Assembly: GCA_910592205.1 (NCBI GenBank)
Contig: CAJVPJ010000033.1
Span: 1 to 63,043 of the forward strand
Origin: Paraglomus occultum
Taxonomy: Eukaryota > Glomeromycota > Glomeromycetes > Paraglomerales > Paraglomeraceae
Length of the DNA stretch: 63,043 nucleotides
Reading direction: 5' to 3'
Shown: positions 46,301 to 58,176 of the stretch, in pieces
Numbering within the stretch: the first letter of the stretch is position 1
Layout: each line of letters starts with the position of its first letter
The notes under the pieces: generated by a model
Told to the model about the DNA's origin: nothing
What the model saw: the letters and a program-made list of their open reading frames with translations, nothing else
Database searches by the model: none
Made by a program: the position numbers and the translations under genes

Positions 46301-46379
46301 TGAAGATGCAGAGATTTTTGTAATGAAATTATGGCGGATGCTTATATTTGAAACGGAATGTAAAACACGAAAAATCTAA
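43326..46379 (+). CDS. RBM25-like splicing factor (RRM and PWI domains)
   Basis: Nine exons: 43326-43353, 43463-43728, 44163-44366, 44453-44518, 44609-45118, 45231-45412, 45479-46001, 46082-46228, 46293-46379, giving 670 aa. A Pro/Gly-rich N-terminus (MDPYRPPPY) precedes an RRM (TTLFIGGISTGVTDEWMEKV, then GNPKAFGFAEYANADSVLRA). The centre is a long Arg/Glu/Asp coiled region (RERRWEQREAKFARQYDREI). The C-terminus is a PWI domain (WKWEVKWDELDENILNKKLQ, PFVSKKIVHYLGEQEDELES, FVMDQLRRRRP, FVMKLWRMLIFET). This is the RBM25/Snu71 layout, a U1 snRNP-associated regulator of 5' splice-site choice. Intron 2 (434 bp) is unusually long for the window. The exon 5 donor is GTTGGC. Confidence 0.95.
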
Positions 46380-46620
46380 GCCGATGGAGGGGAAATGTTG
46401 AAGAAAAGGAAGTCGTTGTCTTTGATATTGTACGTGAATAATAAATATTAACCTGGTGTTAGCATTGTACAGAGGAATTTCCTGATTGGGACTTGCAGAC
46501 AAATCATATGACTTTGAATAATATATGACTTTACTGGAAATGAAAGCAAACGCGAAAGATCAAAAATCACGAACGATCTAGTAAGCAGTAATATCCAAGG
46601 ACATAAGTTATGAGTGTTCT

Positions 46621-47925
46621 TCATTCGGTAATCTTGCTGGGACCAGGATAACCCAGTCGCCTATGAAGTCTATTCAACAACTCTAAATAATCGGGTTCGT
46701 TGTCAGGTGTAATAACTCCGTGACGAACCAAGAAATCAATAACAACTGCAATGGCAAAGCGTAATTCATAAGAAATAGAGTTGAAGTTATGGGCGAATAT
46801 TTTAATGAAAGAGCTTACAAACCTAATCCACAGTTTGGTTTGAATTCACCATTACGTAAATGTTGTTCGAGCTGTTCGTTGAACAATAATAGGTGTTTAA
46901 CTGATTTATAAAGCAGTAAGTAAATCGCATATATTATTGTATCTCATGAATTTACCTCGTTTAAATCCCAAAGATAAAAACATTCGACCTCATCATCGTT
47001 TGGCTTGGGTACAATGTCAACCGGTAATTCCAAATCGTAGATATATCTAAGGTTATGATAATCCATATTTTAGCCCGTCTTAAATGCATATTAATATATT
47101 TTAATTACAGTTAATTCTCAAGTTTGTACAGACACTCAACTGTGTCTCGGGCTGTATTTGTGTTTGAGTAACGTAGAAATAAGTTATGGCTCCAACAGGT
47201 TGGGCTTTTTCGGCAATATGACCTGGTAGACTAGCCTCCTCCATTGCTTCTTTTATCAGAGTCTGTTTAGCAGAGTGTGTATATGCGATGCCACCAGCTA
47301 CTGCGTTATCTAACCAGCCAGGCCATGATGGTTTATTAGATGCTCGTTTGCCAATCCACATTTTCAGTTTACCATCCGACGTGCGGGTATATGCGTTGAG
47401 ATGAACGCCAAATGTATATATGCCAAAAAGGCTCGAAGCAGCGCGTTCAATTACGAACGCTATATTGTCAGGGTTGGATGGATCACCATAGACTGGATAA
47501 AGCTCGTCGCGCCAGCCTAGTAATATAATACGAGGATAGTTGCGAACAGAACACGAGCAAGTTCCATTAGGAGAGGGGAGAGGCTAATTGGAATATCAAA
47601 ACTGAGACTTTGCCTCACCACGCAAGTGTGTGAATGCATCCTCTTCTCTCCACGTGTCAACCAATTGCTTAATGACAGCGGTTCTCTTATCAAGCGTATC
47701 AATTCCCTTCTCGAACGTTACAAATTTCTCACTTATATCGAACGGTTTCACTAGAAATCTGCTATTGTACTCTTTTAATTTCTCAACAACGTCCGGAAAT
47801 AGCAAACCTATTTTCCTTCCAAACAGTGTAAATGGTATCAATTTTGATTTCAGTATATCATGATCATCATCATCAGAGTATGGAAAGCAGTCGCATTTTC
47901 TGACCAGTTCAATCAATGAGGGCAT
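46621..47925 (-). CDS. Nudix hydrolase with DUF4743 N-domain (YJR142W / NUDT20-24 type)
   Basis: Five exons (47925-47619, 47516-47141, 47046-46956, 46868-46823, 46745-46621) give 314 aa. The N-terminal half (PSLIELVRKCDCFPY, IPFTLFGRKIGLLFPDVVEK, FVIERAASSLFGIYTFGVHL) is the DUF4743 domain. The Nudix fold follows: KMWIGKRASNKPSWPGWLDN, AVAGGIAYTHSAKQTLIKEA, MEEASLPGHIAEKAQPVGAI. The Nudix box reads G-x5-E-like with KEAMEEAS in place of REUXEE, which is usual for this subfamily. C-terminal [20 protein letters not shown] completes the match. The yeast relative removes damaged thiamine diphosphate analogues such as oxy- and oxothiamine-PP. Exon 2 uses a GTTGAG donor. Catalytic Glu residues are present, so activity is likely. 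Confidence 0.9.
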
Positions 47926-50508
47926 TTTTGATGAACTGGATATGCAAGAAAAGAATAGAAATTCCTGTATCTGCTTTCACTTGTAGCAGATATAAAAATG
48001 GCAGCAATTGTCGGAGAAAAACGTGATATATGCTGTTTCCAATGGGATGGGTCATACTAATAGAATGGGAAGGAAAGAGACAATGATTGATTATCTCATT
48101 ATAATTGGCGCCCATGTTAAAAAGTTTTAACGTCTCTCACATGAGAGAGGCTTGAAGAGACAAGAGTTTATTTGCGGGCACTTGAGCTAATAATACCAAC
48201 AATGGTTGCACTATGTTGACTAGTACAATACCCTTTATCTTTCACGTTTTTTCGTTTTAGAAACTCAAAGATGTTTTGTGATACATACAAAGAAAGAGGT
48301 GGGGAGTATTTATTTATTGGTGAGGGTGTGTTTCACTGCTCGAGAACGTATTATTATACATACAACCATTATATCTGATTGGACGGCTTTTTTTTTTCGC
48401 GCTCTTTCGTTGATAGAACCCCCCTCCCCTTTGCGGCCCCCTTTTTTTGCAACTCCCTCTGCAGTTCACGTGTAAGCACGTCAGGGATAGTCAGCTCCTG
48501 AATATTATTAGAGTTGGGGGTTTGTGCATTGTCATCCTTTGAATACATAGGACGAAAAGAGATGATGATGATAGTCACAAAGATGATCTTGTTATACGAT
48601 AATCGGGATATTTTTGACAGAACTAATTCTTTCGAGTTGACATTGTCACTCTAGTTCCATAAATATCCTGAAGCATACGGATAATAAAGCATAAACCAAT
48701 AATAGACCGCAGTGTTCCAAAACATTGCCGTCAATTGGAGATGCCAAATGCAAGGCATGTGGGAGGTCGTGTGATATACCAAAGTGAGCATGAAATCTTA
48801 TCAGAGTATGCATATCGGATGTCTTGAAAAGCGGTCGGAAGCGAGAACATTTGATTTCCGTCCCAAACGCCGACATATGCTTGGTGTAAAACGCAGCGTT
48901 ATCAACACGGACAGATGCACTCACACTCGCATTATGTATAACTCAATCGATTCGGTCAACTCGGCCCTTTTTTTTTTCTTTTTGGCGGAATCATGGAAAA
49001 ACCGACAGGTTCAGCTTTTATGTAATACTTTAAAATTTTTGTAAATTTAGGGAACTAACAGCGGCACTATGATGTAAAAGAACAATGGAGACGGTATAGA
49101 TTTTAAATAACTCTTTTTCTTTCCCCCTAGTCTATTCCATAGTCGGCACGAATCGGAAAAAAATAACGAATTAAACAATAAACAACTCGTCAAAAAGACA
49201 ATAAAGAGGGCAAGCTTTTGACCTTTTGCTGGCGTTTTTTCCATTACGCCCAAATAACAATGAGCATCAATAATCTTCCATCGGTTCATCGCATCTATTC
49301 TTTTTTGCCTTCCTTCTGGGAAAAAAAAAGGGACAAACCTAATTCGAGTACCAATAACCCGCTTCATATCCATTAGTAGACAATAATCCAAATAATAACA
49401 TGATCAGCGTCAGTAATTAAAAGATATACCTGGAACATGAAATCAAGTGTGCAATACTAATATACTGATATAATGACAGCCTATTCTTTTTTACCCGCGG
49501 TTACTTTAATTGTAACCAAAGACTCATTCATGCTCACACCGTGCACCATGCCATATACGCCTATTCTGAACTATTGCCATACCTACACTGCCAAATTATG
49601 ACTTCACAATCATTCTGTCCATGTGCAATCTTCACGCTATCTACGCCCAAAGAGGAAAAAGACAGCTGTGCATTTTCAGTTGAATCTTTTTATCACTAAT
49701 AAACATGGCACCAATCAGTTGTACACCCCTTGAGAACGTAAGTACTACAAATATGTACAAAGCGTGTCCCAACCAGGTGTAATTTTAAACTTTGCCTATT
49801 CGATACAACATATTCCGGTGTGTGTGTATGTGTGTATGTATATGTGTGTGTATGTGTGTATGTGTGTATGTGTGTATGTGTGTATAGCCTTATTATTATA
49901 TTTATTTTAAACCGCGAAGAAAAAAAAATTAAATTAATTCCGACCCAAATTCACTGACATATCACAATATGCTCCTTTTTGTAATATGATGACGATAACC
50001 GTGATGATGCTGGTGATGATGTACGAACACTCGGTCAATAAAATGCTCCCAACCTTGCCCTATCTCTAAACTCCACAACTTTCTGTTCCTCGTTATCTTT
50101 TCCTCCCCTCTTCTCTTGTAAATAGTCTCGTTACGGAAATCTCCTTGATTTCCAAACTATATATATACACACATATATATACAACATATATTACATATTT
50201 ATAAAGTACTGTCAACATACTCAGACTAAAACAAAAATATCTAAAAAAATAAACCAGAAAGAAACGGCGAACTATAGCTCTTCGTCTTGACGATTATGAC
50301 TTACGCTGTCTGAGTGACGATCAAATTCTCATGTTATCATACACTTATCACTCTCATCGACGACGTGCTTTCAGCGAATATACCATACCGTTTGACTGTA
50401 ACGAAACACCTTATTGCACGAAATCTACGTCTTTACTAGTCGTGAATCTAGTTCAATTAGTAAAGGCGAGAAATAAAGAACAATAAAAGAAATAGTGCCT
50501 CTATAGTC
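47926..50508. other. Long intergenic region, no gene seen
   Basis: About 2.6 kb between divergently oriented genes. Holds a (TG/TA)n tract at 49815-49888 and an AT-rich block near 50150-50210. Many short frames (48369-48578, 48646-49044, 49047-49391) overlap on both strands and have no domains. Confidence 0.5.
49815..49888. repeat. Imperfect (TGTGTA)n microsatellite
   Basis: Alternating TGTG and TATG units over about 74 bp. Confidence 0.9.
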
Positions 50509-53500
50509 ATGGAGGAAATTCAACAAGTTTGTGTTAGAGCTGCCGAACAGCTATCAAGTGGAAACGTAAAAGTGAGTATGCATCATAAACTTGTCCAACT
50601 TCTAACTTCTATGTGAAAATTATATCTTGGACGTGTGTTGACAATAACCTCCCCTATACAGGATGCATATTTTACTTATATAGGTGCACTTGACGTGGCC
50701 TCTAAGGAACTGCATTCGATAAAATTTGTAAATAACGGTAAGTTTACTCTACCTGATCAGAGAACGAATCGGCTCGGCATGCTTATCTGGAAAAATGATA
50801 TTACAAGTAGAATGTAGAGATTCGAACCAGTTGGAAGTGAATAGTCTTCCGCCCCCCCCCCTTCCTCCTCCCCTACACCATGTCAATAATATGATCATTG
50901 CTAATACTTCTTCCTTCCATAAATTAAAATAAATAAAAAACTTTTCCTCTAATAACAGTCGTGACATCGAAGCCACCGTCAGTTCCATCAATATTCAAAA
51001 CACTTCAAGCCTGTCTAGTCTATGCAGAAGACATTATCAACAAAAACCAATCGTCGATATTAACGTCTAGAAAAAATGCAAATCTCAATATTTCTGTTCA
51101 TCCTCCAACACCATTGCAAGAAGATCCCACCGACACTACCACATCTCCCAGAGCCCCTCCCATACCACCAAAGCCAATGCGTAGATCTACCCCTTCTCCA
51201 CTTTCATCTCCCAGACAATCATATAGTGTATCAACATCACCTCCTACTAAACCACCTTTACCCCCAAAACCAACACGAACGGGAAGTGTAAGAAAGTTAT
51301 TAAGGGAGTATGAAGCGCAGACCGCGGCCACAACAACTGCCACTGCAAATGATTCGGATAACGCGGATGAGGGTGGTGGAGAGGATGCTGATAACTCAGA
51401 TTCGGATTCGGATGATGAAGATGAGGATTCAGGACAAGGTATGTGCTGTGAGCAATATTAAAAACGTCAGATATCCCAGTGTAACAAGTCAAATATCAGG
51501 CAATGCAAATAACATTATAGATAATACAAGGACATGTATAATGTCGACATATCTATGCGTCGGCGTAAGTCAAAGAGTTTCTGACCTTTATGTCTTGCTA
51601 GTTGCCTGTCATTGCTAGGGATACAACTTATAACTATTATTAAGACGATTCTTTACTGCCTAATATCAATCGCTTCAAATAGATTGATCTAATGTTCACT
51701 ATTCTGATTCTCTATCATTCTGAAAATCCTGTTTATTACATAGGAACGTACTCAACATCTGACAACAATTTAAAGATCTCATCGGATACGTCTCGTCGAC
51801 GTTCGGCGTCACCCAATCTATCCATAATCATCAGAAAGGAGTCACCAGTAGTTGACTCGGTTACTGACTCGCAAACAGATGAAGAGTCACCGAGCTCCGC
51901 TCATGCAGCATCGTCACCACCAACACTATCATATTATGCATCAATGGATCAGAATTCTCATCCGTTGTCATTTTTGTACGAAAAGTCAAATGTAGCATGT
52001 AAGGCAGTATATCCGGAGGGAGCCGTTGATCCCACAAACATAGTTGAAGCTACGGTTATTACAGACATTCACAATATGCAAAATCCAAGTTCGCCTACAT
52101 CAATAAGTTTTACTGATCATGTGCCCAAAATTCCTGCGTCGCCTCTTTTAACGTCACATTCACGATTGGAACAAAAAATAAGAGTATTAGAAACAAAGAT
52201 AGCTGAATATAGGGCTGTATCTAAGGACAGAGAATCCGGGGTAGGTATTAAAGACGATAAAGGACAATTGCTATCCGATTTGACTGATGAAGAGATATCG
52301 GATGCTATAAGAGAATTCAATGCTACACTGGCTGCCTCGAGACGAGCAATCACAAAGACACTAAAGCTTGTTCAAAAGGCAGCCATTGAGTTTGATGCTT
52401 TACAATTCCCACCCTACTTGATTGCATATCAATTGACACTTATCGAATCAGCAATATTTTTAGAGATAGATCCCACAGCACTGTTAACCCATTCACTCAA
52501 AACACCTGATGCAAAAATAACTGCATCAACGGACTTTTTCAACTATCTTACTCGACTAGTCGAGTTAACAATACTGACACCTACAGAAGCAGCAACGAGA
52601 GCTCAAATTATTCATCATTGGGTCAAAGTAGCAGTTAAATTGAACGAACTACAAAACTATCAAACACTGAAGGCTATATTGTCGGCACTTGGTACACCAC
52701 CTATCATGAGACTTAAACGTACTTGGACATGTATTCCAAAGAAGAGCACAACTAAACTAGAGACATTGAATGAAATGATGAGCGAAGCAAGAAATTATCA
52801 GAAATACCGCGAATTCATACAAAAAAAGGGATTCGCACGGAGAACAATGGTGCCTTTTTTAGGAACATTTATTATGGATGCTACATACCTTCTAGCTGCA
52901 GTCAAGTCTCAGTCTCAAGTTGGGTCGAGTCAACATGGTAATGGACCTCCTCCTCCGACGCCAAATTCAACTAGTGTATCTGTATCTACTCCTTCTTCAC
53001 CAAACATAGTCGCAGCAAGAGATGATCCTCGTGTGCAAGAACTTTTACAAACAATGCATCGTTATCAAACTGGACCCAAGTTTTCATCAACGCCACCATC
53101 GCCATACGTTAAATCGTCAACTAAACACAATTCACACTTCCGCACCGCTAGTCTTAGTGCTGCTCTATATCGTGGCGGATACAAGAGAAATGACGATGAC
53201 GATGAAACACTTGAAGAAAAACAATGTCTGATTACACATTATTTATTAACAAGACCATGGATGCCTGAAAAAAGTGTTGATGAACTAAGTATATTACGTG
53301 AGCCACCTAAATACAAGAATGGCAATACTAGTTCCTCTCAGAGGAACAGTGGTGGACGCTTGTCTAGTAGTCTGGTGTCTAATCCATATTCTGAGAGCAC
53401 AAGTACTATTACAACAAGTGAGATGGGGCGGACAAGTTCAGGTGGGAGTAATGATTCCCGACCCAACAGCATGGAAGACAGTGGCGAAACAGTGGTATCT

Positions 53501-54184
53501 AAACTAGAACGGGCTGTCGCTTTCAATGAGAAAGATTTTGTCAAAGAAAAAGACAAGGATAAAAGAAATCTTACCGATATGGTTAATAGAGTCCTATTCG
53601 GACCACGAAGTAGTTTGGACAAATCACAAGACAGAGAAAAGGATAAACTGAAAACAGGCGACAGAGATCGGGATCGTAAATCGGACGAAAGCGATACTCG
53701 CGAAGATTCCTACCGCATCTTATCAGATACAATATTCGTAAGTAGCCCAACATCAAATAAACGCCGTAGCTGGCGGACTGGGGCAAAGAAAATGTTTGGC
53801 GCACCTGAATCCGATAAACCGTACAATCGTCACTCTTCCAAGAGTGACCCGCCACCGTTACCAAAAGTACCAACGCATGCAAGAACATCATCAGCTGCTT
53901 CGCCGACGACCAAGTCGTCAACGTATGTTCCTACGCTACCGGCGCGTAGATCATTGGATGAGATAAGAACCGGAACGCCACCGCCATTGATGCCTAAACC
54001 TGCAACTTTGATGCAGAGAAGTGCCAGCGCATCGTCTGCGAGTGGGATAAGTGGTGGTGGGTCAGTGAGTGTTGCGGGTGGTTCAAGATTAAGTTTGGAT
54101 GGTGCTGAAGACATTAGAATGGCGTTAGCTAGAAAAGTTGCGAGCGAGGTTGTCGCTGCTAGAAAGGAACAGGAAAGCAAGTGA
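50509..54184 (+). CDS. Ras guanine nucleotide exchange factor with N-terminal MIT-like domain
   Basis: Four exons (50509-50571, 50662-50737, 50959-51438, 51744-54184) give 1019 aa. Residues 1 to about 75 (VCVRAAEQLSSGNVKDAYFT, YIGALDVASKELHSIKF) look like a MIT helical bundle. A Pro-rich linker has two PPxPPKPxR-type SH3 ligands, then a strongly acidic run. The catalytic CDC25 domain starts near residue 425: PPYLIAYQLTLIESAIFLEI, HHWVKVAVKLNELQNYQTLK, AILSALGTPPIMRLKRTWTC, NYQKYREFIQKKGFARRTMV, PFLGTFIMDATYL. It exchanges GDP for GTP on Ras. The tail of about 370 residues is Ser-rich with basic patches (KRRSWRTGAKKMFG). No RasGEF-N module is seen. The target Ras and upstream signal are unknown. 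Confidence 0.93.
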
Positions 54185-55636
54185 CTAACAACAAGAGTGC
54201 GTAGATTGCGGGAAAACACTGCTGGGATTTAAGAGTAACTTAGTGAGAGGGTAGGAAGGGGTATTTGGTGAGGTGGGTATGTGGTGAGAATGCAGTGAGA
54301 ATGAATGAATTCCGTTATTGTACAGTGAGTGAATTGACACTGGAGAAGCGATCCCTGTATCTCTGGTAGCTATATACTATATCTATAAATATATACATAC
54401 AAGTGTAAAAACAGGATTCACGCTAAAACGCGTTGCTATATGCTTAGCATATTCATGTAATAAAAGAACGCAGTTGATGTACGCTGGATTAAATTCTTGC
54501 AACGCTTGTTGCATTTACCATCCCGTTATGAAAACATGATAGCAAAGTATGAAAGCGATCAGTAACTATCATGGCAATACAAGAACATTCTGTTTAATTT
54601 TTGTTTACATGTTCGAGAATCACGTGAATAAGCCTTTAATTAATGTGACCGATTAATAATAACGAACGGAATACTTACGGTAATGTCAAGCTTGCTTCTT
54701 ACTTATTTTAGACGAATTTCCGGCAGGTAAAAGTATACTAGCTCTTTACTCTCCTCGGGACGTCATATTTGTCTTACATTCAATGTCAGCAGAATTATCC
54801 TTCCTATCTCGAAGAGATGCTTCGCTAGTGGCAATCAAGTACATGATAATATCAAAAGAATGTATTAAATAGTCTAAAAATGTTCCCACGAAACGAAAAT
54901 TTATTTACATAATTATTAGTTTTTTGCGGGCACTCCAGGAACATCGGGTCTTTGGGGGGGATAGGACCTTTTATAATACTTTAACACTCACCACAATGTT
55001 ACAGTATTTTCAATAAACTATGACCATTGATCATCTGATTTGACATACAGTGTGTTACGAAAAAAATTGCTCTCGCCAAATTGAAAATATTTTGCATTAT
55101 AAACAAGAAACACGTTTGTTTATTGCCAACGCAATAGTCTCTGTTTTCGTTGTAATTACCATTGTTAGCAGTGTTAACGTCATCCTATGTCATCTTTGTC
55201 ATCAACGTCTGACTTGGCATATGCCATACGAGAATTTGGAGATGGCAAATTTCAATGATGTATATTGAATGTGGGAGGAGACTATGCTGTTATGGACACG
55301 GTGTGCATTGGATGACCAGGAATCCATTAGCTTGTGAAACTCACTTGTTAATGATAACTGTTATCGATGTGTGTGCAAAAAAACTGAATATTATGTACGA
55401 TTTTTATTTATTTCTATTTATTTTGACTATACCGATTGGCTTGATTCTTCGAAGACGCGATCAATTTTCATCATCAATCGCTAATAAGTCAACATCCAAG
55501 AATCCATTGCTCATATAGTTTACATGTTCATTAATATTAATATTAAGTGATGGCTGGCTTGATTCTTCGAAACGCGAAATCAATCTTTACTAGTAACTCG
55601 ATTCAATTGTTTAAGTTATAATAGATATTCTTTATT
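54185..55636. other. Intergenic region with a solo Tc1-like terminal repeat
   Basis: 3' flank of the RasGEF gene, then AT-rich DNA. At 55048 (after TA) lies CAGTGTGTTACGAAAAAAAT, matching the ends of the Tc1 element at 55906-56992. No partner end was found nearby. Hydrophobic frames at 55050-55518 are not supported as genes. Near 55430-55580 a short direct duplication (TTGATTCTTCGAA) occurs. Confidence 0.5.
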
Positions 55637-58140
55637 TTAAAATTTGTTGATATCATAAAAGTAAGTATGGTCATGAGTAGGAGTGCGAGGAGTCTGATAG
55701 GTATCAACACTCATTGCATCAGAGTTATCTGGTCGAGTAAAGAACAGCCGTCTTTCTGATTGCCAGTGATCGTACAATTCAGAATTGATCTTATTGAGAT
55801 ATTCTAGAAGACGTAGCCAGCGGCATACAAAATCCTCCAATTCCTCTGGACTTTTAATAGGGTTAGGGATAGTGTAAACTTCTCTAGCACACGTACCTGA
55901 TAATACAGGGTGTTGCGAAAAAAATGGAGCGCAAATAAACTTGTATATCTCAGCAATTACCCAACGGAGACATATGAAAGTGGACTTATTTTAAAGCTTA
56001 TAAACTACTTTATTAAGTATTAGTATAGAAATTTTAATACAAATTCTATCCCCATTTTTTTTTTGTAATACTGTTCGCAACGATTTTTCATAAATTTGAT
56101 TAATTTGTACCACCTGAGGAATTTTATCCCACTCTTCTACCATAACTCGCTAATATCTTTAGGCATTCTTTTTTCCACATTGTTTTTAACTATCTGCCAC
56201 ATATTCTCGATGGGATTCAGATCTGGGCTGTTAGACGGCCACTCCATTACATGAATGTTGTTTTGAGAAAAAAATTCCTTTGCAACACGTGAAGTGTGCT
56301 TAGGATCATTATCTTGTTGCAGACCAATCTTCTACCATAGATCTGTTGGACAAACGGAAGAAGCTGGGCTTGCAAAATATTTACATAAAAGGGACCCATC
56401 CATTATTTCTGTAAAGCAAAACAAGGACGTTTTGCCATTCATCGAAATTCCATACCAAGCCATTACCTTTTGTCGTGATTTCGGTAATCTTCTAATCGGC
56501 CTTTCTCCATTCTTGTACCGTCGTGTTATTTTATTACAAAACAGATCAAAGGCCGTTTCATCTGTGAAGATAGTATACAGTTATCATTCAAGTAAGCCTG
56601 TGCCATGCTTTTCGCGCATCAATATGATTACTGGTGAACATTGGTGTAGCAAGTGGTATGGCGCCTTTTTCTTCATGTGTCGCCAAATGTTAGTATGCGA
56701 AATAGATACGCCATACGTTTCTTGAATTTTGATTGCAAGTTGACGAGTTGTCATGGCTGAGTTACGGCGAACTAATTGTCCGATCGAACGGGATATGGTT
56801 TGTGTAACCTTGGACGAACGACCGTTACCACCCTTATGTTAAACTACTCAAAGAGAAAGGCGGTTTACTTTTGCAAAGACGAGTAAAATAAACTTATATA
56901 AATATAGAAGCCATGTAAACAAACGCGTTTTTCTTTTGTTATTCAAAAAACAAATCTTTCAAATTACGCGCCATTTTTTTCGCAACACACTGTATGCACA
57001 ATAAGGTCTATATAATATTGCGATCTTAACCTCATGGCAGTGAACTTGTATCAACAAGATGGGTATATCACCCACTCGTCGCAGAAATTCTCTACCGTCT
57101 CTAGACTTGCCCAGTCTCTCTGCTTGATTCTTTGTTATGGGATTGAACATTCGATCATGTGCATCCTTGCCCATACGTACCAATATTAATCATATTTACC
57201 ATCTCATGACCAACGCCTTCGCTCCATATCTAAGGACTTCTAACAGATGTGAAATAACACCCACAACATAAGTCCCTTCATTGTAATCATCGGTGTCTTC
57301 TGGGAATTGCCAGATACAACGCCTACAAATGAACAAATAGATAAATACAAGAGCTATTACTATCTCAAAACAGCATTTCCATAAATTTGACTTACAGATT
57401 TTCCAACAACCTGTGTGCCGCATGAACCTGCAGCTTGACGCTTTCTGGTTTATTCTGCAAACCCTTTGGCGTCTTGATGGAGTCGATCAGACAACGTTTA
57501 CCATCACTACACATGTATGCAGCATTTTTCCTGTCAACCAATTTCTGACACATTAGACGGATGCTGCTATTAATATGTTTATCCTATTAGAAGAAAGTTA
57601 TATGAGTCAACAAAAATAAGAAGTTCCAAACAATCAAACATACTGACCTCTACAACAATCGTACAAATATCATTATTATTATTATAGACCTGTTTATCGA
57701 TCACATCAGGTTTTGCGGCAACATAAGGCTCGCCAAAGATGCTTAGAAAGCATGGAGAGTTTGGATATAATGAGATCATTGAAATACATAACAAACAAAA
57801 GACCTTTCTCATAATTTCTCACTTAACCGTCAAGGGCCATTTATGGAATCCAGCAACCTGCACTAGTAAATTCATTATCAGTCTGTTAGTTTCAGATTCA
57901 TCTTTATCAGCACGTGCAACTTTATTCAGGTCTTCTGCGAATGTTGACATCATTGTCCGAAATTTCGGGATGATTTTCAACACTAAATTTCTCATCGATC
58001 ATTGTTTTACGATCGATTTCAGGAAGGGCGTATTTCTCTACAAAGCAAGAACATGTGTCTAAACAATGTTTATATTATAAGTATTAGGTCCACTAAGAAG
58101 ACTGTTGGCACAGTGTAGTTCATACCTTCTATATCAGGGA
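55637..58140 (-). pseudogene. Lineage-specific multi-exon family gene, frameshifted and split by a Tc1 element
   Basis: Read 3' to 5' on the plus strand. A first exon-like piece (FEPVLQNEVLPDIE, then DTCSCFVEKYALPEIDRKTM) is followed near 57975 by a frame change into KFRTMMSTFAEDLNKVARAD. Then come NRLIMNLLVQVAGFHKWPLT, FGEPYVAAKPDVIDKQVY, INSSIRLMCQKLVDRKNAAY, KRCLIDSIKTPKGLQNKP and GTYVVGVISHLLEVLRYGAK, with GT-AG introns between. Further on are MGKDAHDRMFNPITKNQAER and GREFLRRVGDIPILL. The end (VYTIPNPIKSPEELEDFVCR, WLRLLEYLNKINSELYDHW, stop at 55637) lies beyond the Tc1 element at 55906-56992. The design is that of large unnamed families common in AMF genomes. Function unknown. A one-base deletion and the insertion suggest it is dead. 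Confidence 0.6.
55906..56992 (-). mobile_element. Degraded Tc1-like DNA transposon with intact terminal repeats
   Basis: The ends CAGGGTGTTGCGAAAAAAAT (55906) and, inverted, CAGTGTGTTGCGAAAAAAAT (ending 56992) form inverted repeats of about 28 bp, flanked by TA on both sides. The minus strand encodes transposase pieces: QTISRSIGQLVRRNSAMTTR, QLAIKIQETYGVSISHTNIW, and WPSNSPDLNPIENMWQIVKN followed by NNVEKRMPKDISELW. The last is the third-acidic-residue region of the Tc1 DD34E domain. Stops and frame changes break the ORF, so it is non-autonomous. It sits inside the family gene described for 55637-58140. Confidence 0.85.
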
Positions 58141-58176
58141 GGACCTCGTTCTGTAAAACTGGTTCAAAGCTTACTT

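Noticed and set aside
51098-51492. Minus-strand frames opposite the RasGEF Pro-rich linker
   Set aside because: Shadows of the low-complexity coding strand; composition mirrors it exactly.
56294-56725. 143-codon plus-strand frame in the Tc1 element
   Set aside because: Antisense to the transposase fragments, which read clearly on the minus strand (PDLNPIENMW).
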